Assembly: GCA_036336715.1 (NCBI GenBank)
Contig: JAYZFP010000066.1
Span: 1-19,343 of the forward strand
Direction of reading: 5' to 3'
Origin: JABAAE01 sp036336715
GTDB lineage: Bacteria; Planctomycetota; Planctomycetia; Pirellulales; Pirellulaceae
DNA length: 19,343 nt
Shown here: positions 14,561-19,343 of the stretch, one piece after another
Layout: each line of letters opens with the position of its first letter
Position numbering within the stretch: position 1 is the stretch's first letter
Notes under the pieces: model-generated
Database searches by the model: none
Told to the model about the DNA's origin: nothing
What the model saw: the letters and a program-made list of their open reading frames with translations, nothing else
Made by a program: the position numbers and the translations under genes

Positions 14561-16621
14561 ATGAAAAGATTCACTATGCAAAACAAAATCTGGGCCATCC
14601 TGGCACTGATCTGCCTGGCATCGGGCCGATTTTCGATGGCTGATGAAGGTATGTGGCTGTTCAACAATTTGCCAAAAAAACAGCTCAAGGAAAAATACGG
14701 TTTCGAGCCGACCGCGGAATGGTCAGACCACGTGATGAAAGCCTGCGTCCGCTTCAATGTTGGAGGCTCGGCTTCATTCGTGTCCAGCAATGGACTGGTG
14801 ATGACCAATCATCACGTCGCCTCGGATACACTGTACAAGCTGTCGAGCAAGGAACAGAACTTTGCCAAGGACGGTTTCCTCGCAGCCGAAATGAAGGATG
14901 AGCTGAAGGCTCCCGATCTCGAACTCAACCAGCTGATCCGAATCACGGACGTGACCGCACGGGTCAATGCAGCGGTCGACCCGAAAATGTCGTCAGCCGA
15001 GGCAGCCGCAGCCCGTCGGGGTGTGATTGCCAGGATCGAGAGCGATGCCCTGAAGGAGTCGGGACTGCGAAGCGATGTGGTCACCCTGTACGGCGGTGGT
15101 AAATATCATCTTTATCAATACAAGGTTTACACCGATGTTCGCCTGGTCTGGGCGCCGGAAGCTTCGGCTGCTTTTTTCGGCGGGGACGCAGACAATTTCG
15201 AATATCCCCGTTACTGCCTCGATGTCACGATGTTCCGGGTTTACGAGGATGGCAAGCCTGCCAAGACTCCCCATTTTTTCAAGTGGTCCACGAATGGGGC
15301 GGCCGAGAACGAGTTGACATTTGTGGCGGGTAATCCGGGCCGCACCAGCCGGATTCTCACCTACGCTGCACTCAAGTACCAACGGGATCACCGTCTGCCC
15401 TTTGTGCTCGATTTCATCAGGCGGCGGGAGATCCTGTTGCAACAGTTCGGGCTGCAGAGCGAGGAGGCCAAGCGACGGGCCCAGGACGACCTGTTCGGGA
15501 TTCAGAATGCACGAAAAGCCTACCTGGGAAAGATCCAGGGGCTGCAGGACCCCGGTAACATGAGGGCCAAACGGCGGGCGGAAAAAGACCTGATCGCCAA
15601 GGTCAAGGCCGATCCAAAGCTGGCCGAACTGGCGGAGGCCTGGAAGACTATTGAAAAAATCCAGAAGCAGCGGCTTCAATCGATGCGACAGGGAATTTCG
15701 CTTCGGACCCGCTTGTTTACCCTGGCCCAGCAGATCGTGCAGCTGGCCGAGGAGGACCAGAAACCGAACGAAAAAAGAATGCCGGCCTACCAGGATTCAG
15801 CGCGGGCCTCCCTTGAGCAGCAGCTCTACTCGCCCGCCCCGATCTACAAGGACCTGGAACAGGTCCTGATCGGCGACCTGATCGCCCGCATGGTCGAACT
15901 GCGCGGGGGCGACGACCCGTTGTGCCGCAAAATTCTCGACGGTTTGAGCCCGTCGGATCGCGCGGCCGCCATCCTCTCTTCCACCCGCCTGGAGGATGTT
16001 GCCTACCGCAAGGAGCTGGTCCAGCAGGGAAAAGCGATCAATATGTCGGAAGATGGCATGATCCGGTTGGCCCAACTGGTGGATGCCGAGGTCCGGGCCA
16101 GCCAGCAGAAGGCGGACGAATTGAGCGAACAGGAGCAACAGGCTTATGCCAAGATCTCCAAGGCGCTGTTCGCGACCCGGGGTACGTCGACTTATCCTGA
16201 TGCGACATTCACCTTGCGCCTGGCATACGGTCCAGTGAAAGGTTACCGGGAAAATGGCAAACAGGTCGCCGCCATGACTGATTTCGCCGGGGCCTTCCAA
16301 CATGCCCAGACGCACGGTTCCAAGGGAGACTACAAGTTGCCTCCAACCTATCACGCGGCCCGGGAAAAACTGGATGCCAAAACGCCGGTGAATTTCGTCA
16401 ACACAACGGATATCATCGGCGGTAATTCCGGTAGCCCGGTGATCAACCGGAACAAGGAGATCGTGGGGCTGATCTTTGACGGTAACATCCAGTCGCTGAC
16501 GGGCGATTATTTTTATTCGGAAAAGCAGGCCCGATCGGTCAGCGTACACTCCAACTTTATCCGCGATGCAATGAAATACATCTACGGTGCGGAACGGATC
16601 GCCAACGAACTTGGCAAATGA
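14561..16621 (+). CDS. S46 family serine peptidase (dipeptidyl-peptidase 7/11-like)
   Basis: 686 residues. The signal peptide ends around SMA/DEG (residue 27). The mature N-terminus DEGMWLFNNLP is typical of S46 dipeptidyl peptidases, which clip dipeptides from peptide N-termini in the periplasm. The chymotrypsin-like triad is visible: H85 in MTNHHVASD, D221 in YPRYCLDVTMFRVY, and S623 in GGNSGSPVINRNKEIVGLIFDGN. VAGNPGRTSR and the long helical insert domain (~290-520) are also family features. A good ribosome binding site, GAGGA at 14552-14556, fixes ATG 14561. A strong terminator follows the gene. Dipeptide specificity cannot be read safely from the sequence alone. Confidence 0.96.
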   Translation: MKRFTMQNKIWAILALICLASGRFSMADEGMWLFNNLPKKQLKEKYGFEPTAEWSDHVMKACVRFNVGGSASFVSSNGLVMTNHHVASDTLYKLSSKEQNFAKDGFLAAEMKDELKAPDLELNQLIRITDVTARVNAAVDPKMSSAEAAAARRGVIARIESDALKESGLRSDVVTLYGGGKYHLYQYKVYTDVRLVWAPEASAAFFGGDADNFEYPRYCLDVTMFRVYEDGKPAKTPHFFKWSTNGAAENELTFVAGNPGRTSRILTYAALKYQRDHRLPFVLDFIRRREILLQQFGLQSEEAKRRAQDDLFGIQNARKAYLGKIQGLQDPGNMRAKRRAEKDLIAKVKADPKLAELAEAWKTIEKIQKQRLQSMRQGISLRTRLFTLAQQIVQLAEEDQKPNEKRMPAYQDSARASLEQQLYSPAPIYKDLEQVLIGDLIARMVELRGGDDPLCRKILDGLSPSDRAAAILSSTRLEDVAYRKELVQQGKAINMSEDGMIRLAQLVDAEVRASQQKADELSEQEQQAYAKISKALFATRGTSTYPDATFTLRLAYGPVKGYRENGKQVAAMTDFAGAFQHAQTHGSKGDYKLPPTYHAAREKLDAKTPVNFVNTTDIIGGNSGSPVINRNKEIVGLIFDGNIQSLTGDYFYSEKQARSVSVHSNFIRDAMKYIYGAERIANELGK

Positions 16622-16657
16622 GGAGTGAACCGCCGCAGCAATGCTGACAGGAAGCCG

Positions 16658-16689
16658 GCCGTTGACGTTTTTGCGTCAACGGCTTTTTT
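16658..16689 (+). terminator. Intrinsic terminator after the S46 peptidase gene
   Basis: Perfect 10-bp stem GCCGTTGACG / CGTCAACGGC with a 6-base loop (TTTTTG), followed directly by six Ts at 16684-16689, and 37 nt after the stop codon. It should end transcription of the peptidase gene and makes the next gene an independent unit. The rest of the 207-bp gap shows only a doubtful 43-codon frame. Confidence 0.88.
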
Positions 16690-16828
16690 CATCATGCGTG
16701 GCGATGCCTGCACTGTAACTGTTGCCGGACACCCTTTAAAATTGTCAGCCGGTCTCCTCCCGGACTGGTTCGCCAAGCGGGCGGGTCCGCGAAACACTTT
16801 TCCTGAACCTCTTGAGAAAGACTGACCG

Positions 16829-17935
16829 TTGAAAATTACAGGCATCCAGGCTTACCAGGTGGATCTCCCGTTGACCGAAGGCAAGTACAGCTGGTCCGAA
16901 GGGAAAAGTGTTGAAGTTTTCGATTCCACCGTGGTGGAGATCCGGACGGACGAGGGTGTGGTTGGGTACGGCGAGGTCTGTCCTCTAGGACCGGTGTACT
17001 TGCCCGCCTACGCAGCGGGGGTCCGGTCTGGGATCCAGGAAATCGGTCCGCATTTGTTGGGTGAAAATCCGCTCGAACTGACCAAACTGTCAAGGCAGAT
17101 GGACTACCTGCTCAAAGGTCACCCCTACGTGAAGTCCGCCATCGATATTGCTTGCTGGGATATCCTCGGCAAGTTCTCCGGTTTGCCCGTATGCGAATTG
17201 ATGGGCGGCCGGTACGGAGAGGATGTTGTCCTGTACCGGGCCATTTCGCAACGCCCTGCCGCTGAAATGGCGGAAAACGTCCGCGGCTACCACGCAGAAG
17301 GCTACCGCCGTTTTCAGTTGAAAGTCGGTGGTGATCCCAACGAGGATATTGAAAGAATCCGTGCTGTCCGGGAAGTTCTCAACCCCGAAGACAAGTTGAT
17401 TGCCGATGCCAATACCGGATGGCTCAAACATGAAGCGATGCGAGTCGTGAATGCCGTCAGGGATTTGGACGTTTACATCGAACAGCCCTGCGCTACCTAC
17501 GAACAGTGCCTGGCAATCCGGGAAAGAACCAGCCTGCCGTTTGTTCTGGACGAAGTGATCGATTCGGTAGACATGATTCTGCGTGCCTCTGCTGACCGGG
17601 CCATGGATGTGGTGAATATCAAGATCAGCAAATTCGGTGGTTTGACGCGGGCCAGGCAGGCTCGCGATCTGTGTGCATCGCTGGGCATTGCCATGACGCT
17701 CGAAGACAGTTGGGGGGGAGATCTGACGACCGCCGCCATCGCGCACCTGGCCCAGAGCACACCCGAAGAACTTCTGTTTACCTCGACGGACTTCAACAGC
17801 TACACCACGGTGAGTATCGCTGACAATGCACCGCAGCGCATCGACGGAAGGATGTCAGCCTCGACGGCACCCGGTCTCGGTATCGAACCGAAATTCGAGG
17901 TTTTGGGTGATCCGGTTCTGCAAATTCAACCCTGA
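16829..17935 (+). CDS. Enolase-superfamily enzyme, hydroxyproline/proline-betaine epimerase-dehydratase type
   Basis: 368 residues with the two-domain mandelate racemase/muconate lactonizing layout: capping domain ~1-125 and TIM barrel ~126-360. Likely catalytic lysines are K165 (FQLKVGG) and K265 (NIKISKFGG). Metal ligands are D193 (IADANTGW), E219 (IEQPC) and E242 (LDEV). The capping-loop stretch EVCPLGPVYLPAYAAGVRSGI and the EDSWGGD motif (292-298) resemble 4-hydroxyproline betaine 2-epimerase and cis-3-hydroxy-L-proline dehydratase more than Ala-Glu dipeptide epimerases; this subgroup call is from memory of those sequences. The start is TTG 16829, giving the family N-terminus MKITGIQAY; no ATG is available. 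It has its own transcription unit after the terminator. Confidence 0.88.
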   Translation: MKITGIQAYQVDLPLTEGKYSWSEGKSVEVFDSTVVEIRTDEGVVGYGEVCPLGPVYLPAYAAGVRSGIQEIGPHLLGENPLELTKLSRQMDYLLKGHPYVKSAIDIACWDILGKFSGLPVCELMGGRYGEDVVLYRAISQRPAAEMAENVRGYHAEGYRRFQLKVGGDPNEDIERIRAVREVLNPEDKLIADANTGWLKHEAMRVVNAVRDLDVYIEQPCATYEQCLAIRERTSLPFVLDEVIDSVDMILRASADRAMDVVNIKISKFGGLTRARQARDLCASLGIAMTLEDSWGGDLTTAAIAHLAQSTPEELLFTSTDFNSYTTVSIADNAPQRIDGRMSASTAPGLGIEPKFEVLGDPVLQIQP

Positions 17936-17984
17936 CCCATGGCAACCGCTGGAGCAGGTTCCTGCCGGGATGTCAAAACAGGCC

Positions 17985-18611
17985 CTAACGAATCCCCACC
18001 AGTTTCTGCTTTTGAATGCTCAATTCCCAGGTGGGATGGAGCTGGCAATATTCAAAGGCTGCGGCAATGTTTTTTTCCTGTTCCGGTCCATCCATTGGCT
18101 GGAGGAAAAATCGCTGAAAATCGAGTTCCAGAAACCGGGCGGGATCCCCTCCCGGTTGCGGGTAAACCAGCTTCAGTTCGTTGCCCGATCTCAGCTTGAG
18201 TGGGGCGCCGATTTTCGGGCTGACACAGATCCAGTCGATATTCGCTGGTGGCAGGAGTGTGCCATTGGTTTCCACAGCTACTTCGAAGCCGATCCGTTTC
18301 AGCTCATCCACCAGCGGCTGGTCGAGCTGCAAAAGGGGTTCGCCCCCGGTACAGATGACATGCTTGTGGGGTTGTTCCGATGGCCACCTGCTGTCAATCG
18401 CACTGGCTAGTTCCCCGGCGGTGTTGAATTTTCCGCCGTCGCGGTTGGTACCGACAAAGTCGGTATCGCAAAAATCACACAGGGAACTTGCCCGGTCCTT
18501 CTCCTGACCATTCCAGAGGTTGCAGCCTGAAAAACGGCAAAAGACCGCCGGTTTGCCGCTGCATGCTCCCTCGCCCTGGATGGAAAAGAAAATCTCTTTG
18601 ACGGTGTACAT
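17985..18611 (-). CDS. queE: 7-carboxy-7-deazaguanine synthase
   Basis: A 208-residue radical SAM enzyme that converts carboxytetrahydropterin to 7-carboxy-7-deazaguanine on the way to queuosine or other 7-deazapurines. The start MYTVKEIFFSIQGEGACSGKP is typical. The iron-sulfur cysteines are C30, C45 and C48, a CX14CX2C spacing known from one group of QueE proteins instead of the usual CX3CX2C. HVICTGGEPLLQ and VAVETNGTL are SAM-binding stretches, and CVSPKIGAPLKL and the C-terminal KLVGIR also fit. No queC, queD or queF is in the window. The gene converges on the enolase-type gene (49-bp gap) and lies 51-119 nt after the gene on its 5' side, depending on that gene's true end. Confidence 0.95.
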   Translation of the reverse strand: MYTVKEIFFSIQGEGACSGKPAVFCRFSGCNLWNGQEKDRASSLCDFCDTDFVGTNRDGGKFNTAGELASAIDSRWPSEQPHKHVICTGGEPLLQLDQPLVDELKRIGFEVAVETNGTLLPPANIDWICVSPKIGAPLKLRSGNELKLVYPQPGGDPARFLELDFQRFFLQPMDGPEQEKNIAAAFEYCQLHPTWELSIQKQKLVGIR

Positions 18612-18730
18612 GCGCTCAAAAATGGCGAAACGGAAGGGAAAACCGGGTGCGAGCCCCAGGATTCAGCGGCTACCCGGTTCATGGTTGTTGAGAGTGCCGT
18701 CCGGGTCAATGGTGGTGCCAGTGATCTCCG

Positions 18731-19343
18731 TCAGTTTTTCAGCTGAAAAGGAAAAGGGGCAATTCGGGGTGGAGCCTGCTCCTGGTCGTGGGTCGCGCGG
18801 TTGACACGACGATCGACGATTTTGCGGGTTCGAATGCGGGTTGCCGTACGCCTCGGGGTGGAGTCGGCCTCCGCGCGATTGCCGGGCCGGGAAACTTTCC
18901 GGTCACGATCAAAATTGGAATACAACGATCGGGTGTCGGTTTTTCTCTTCGGTGGTCGTCCGGCAATCAGCGACTCCGAGGAACGGAAGACCTTTCCCGA
19001 GCCGGCTCCTGCCTGGGCACGTTCGGGGTAAGTCACAAGTTCCCCACTGGTCGTGCCTGTGAAATTGGAGGTCTCGGTGAATCTGCCCCTTTCCCTCAAG
19101 TGGTTCGTGCCGGGGAAGCGGTTCTCTCCACCCCGTTGGGTTGTGGAGCGGTAGCCCGAAAAGCCGCCCCTGTCTCCCGGGAACCGGTTTGCTTGAGGAT
19201 CGCCAACCGGTGGCAGGGGATCCATCGGCTGCTCCCCGCTTTGCGGGCCACCCTCCGGACTGATTCCGGGGATGTAATCGCCCGAAAGGGATTGTTCGAT
19301 CGACTCAAGGGTGATTTCCACCGGATCGACCCAGAAACCGTTT
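18731..19343 (-). CDS. 3' part of an Arg/Pro/Gly-rich protein of unknown function (partial, true end possibly 18663)
   Basis: The frame is open to the window edge; residues before the GTG at 19321 (NGFWVDP then VEITLESIEQSLSG) read as continuous protein, so this is the C-terminal part of a larger gene. Most of it is low-complexity and probably disordered, rich in R, G, P, S and T, with two NRFPG repeats and a strongly basic end (RTATRIRTRKIVDRRVNR). No family recognised. As sequenced it stops at 18731 after PFPFQLKN. A -1 shift at 18752-18759 (C_CCT_TTT) would instead give SFSAEKLTEITG, TTIDPDGTLNNHEPGSR and a stop at 18665-18663, which looks like a genuine C-terminus. Confidence 0.6.
   Translation of the reverse strand, partial: NGFWVDPVEITLESIEQSLSGDYIPGISPEGGPQSGEQPMDPLPPVGDPQANRFPGDRGGFSGYRSTTQRGGENRFPGTNHLRERGRFTETSNFTGTTSGELVTYPERAQAGAGSGKVFRSSESLIAGRPPKRKTDTRSLYSNFDRDRKVSRPGNRAEADSTPRRTATRIRTRKIVDRRVNRATHDQEQAPPRIAPFPFQLKN

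Noticed and set aside
16694..16825. 43-codon ORF (MRGDACTVTVAGHPLKLSAG) ending 3 nt before the TTG start of the enolase-type gene
   Set aside because: It starts right after the terminator, has even third-position base use and no recognisable family, and is more likely promoter or leader DNA.
18821..18840. GGTTCGAAT resembling a tRNA T-arm
   Set aside because: The flanking GCGGG stretches are direct, not inverted, so no T-stem forms, and no acceptor or anticodon arm is present; it lies inside the Arg-rich gene.

Overview
The window looks like chromosomal DNA from a Planctomycetota bacterium, or less likely a close PVC relative. The main pointers are a secreted cytochrome-type protein with the DUF1587/1595/1592/1588/1585 layout that is expanded in that phylum, an S46 peptidase, a UbiA-type prenyltransferase, and frequent GTG/TTG starts with few strong Shine-Dalgarno sites. 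There are no rRNA or tRNA genes, insertion sequences, phage genes or CRISPR arrays. The content is mostly housekeeping and cell-envelope genes, and I found no convincing new defence or mobile system.

Left part (1-4474): the 3' end of an unrecognised gene is translationally coupled (GTGA overlap) to a SpoU/TrmH-type RNA methyltransferase. That gene collides tail to tail, with a 49-bp overlap, with a minus-strand pair: a UbiA prenyltransferase followed by a stand-alone B3/4 domain protein. A minus-strand single-pass membrane protein follows. Upstream of it lies a possible overlooked coding segment, and then the divergent uracil-DNA glycosylase gene ung.

Middle part (4597-9635, plus strand): a large secreted DUF1592-type protein with two CxxCH motifs and an inserted beta-rich module, then an efflux adaptor (HlyD/MacA type) and, 4 bp later, a MacB/FtsX-type ABC permease. 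The window holds no ATPase gene for this permease.

Right-middle part (9666-14542, minus strand): in transcription order, a short overlooked coding segment ending 7 nt before polA, DNA polymerase I, a secreted alpha/beta hydrolase whose 3' end appears frameshifted, and LemA.

Right end (14561-19343): an S46 serine peptidase on the plus strand, a clear intrinsic terminator, and an enolase-superfamily enzyme of the hydroxyproline/proline-betaine type. Convergent to these are queE (7-deazaguanine pathway) and, upstream of it, the 3' end of an arginine/proline/glycine-rich gene that runs off the window.

The most useful new observation is a set of places where the coding frame jumps in the same sense, as if one base were missing: clear at 10445-10447 and 18752-18759, probable near 14495, weak near 3686. 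Two of them hide coding sequence that simple ORF calling misses. At 18752-18759 a C_CCT_TTT slippery heptamer also sits in the correct frame for a -1 ribosomal frameshift. These need to be separated into sequencing errors, true mutations and recoding.
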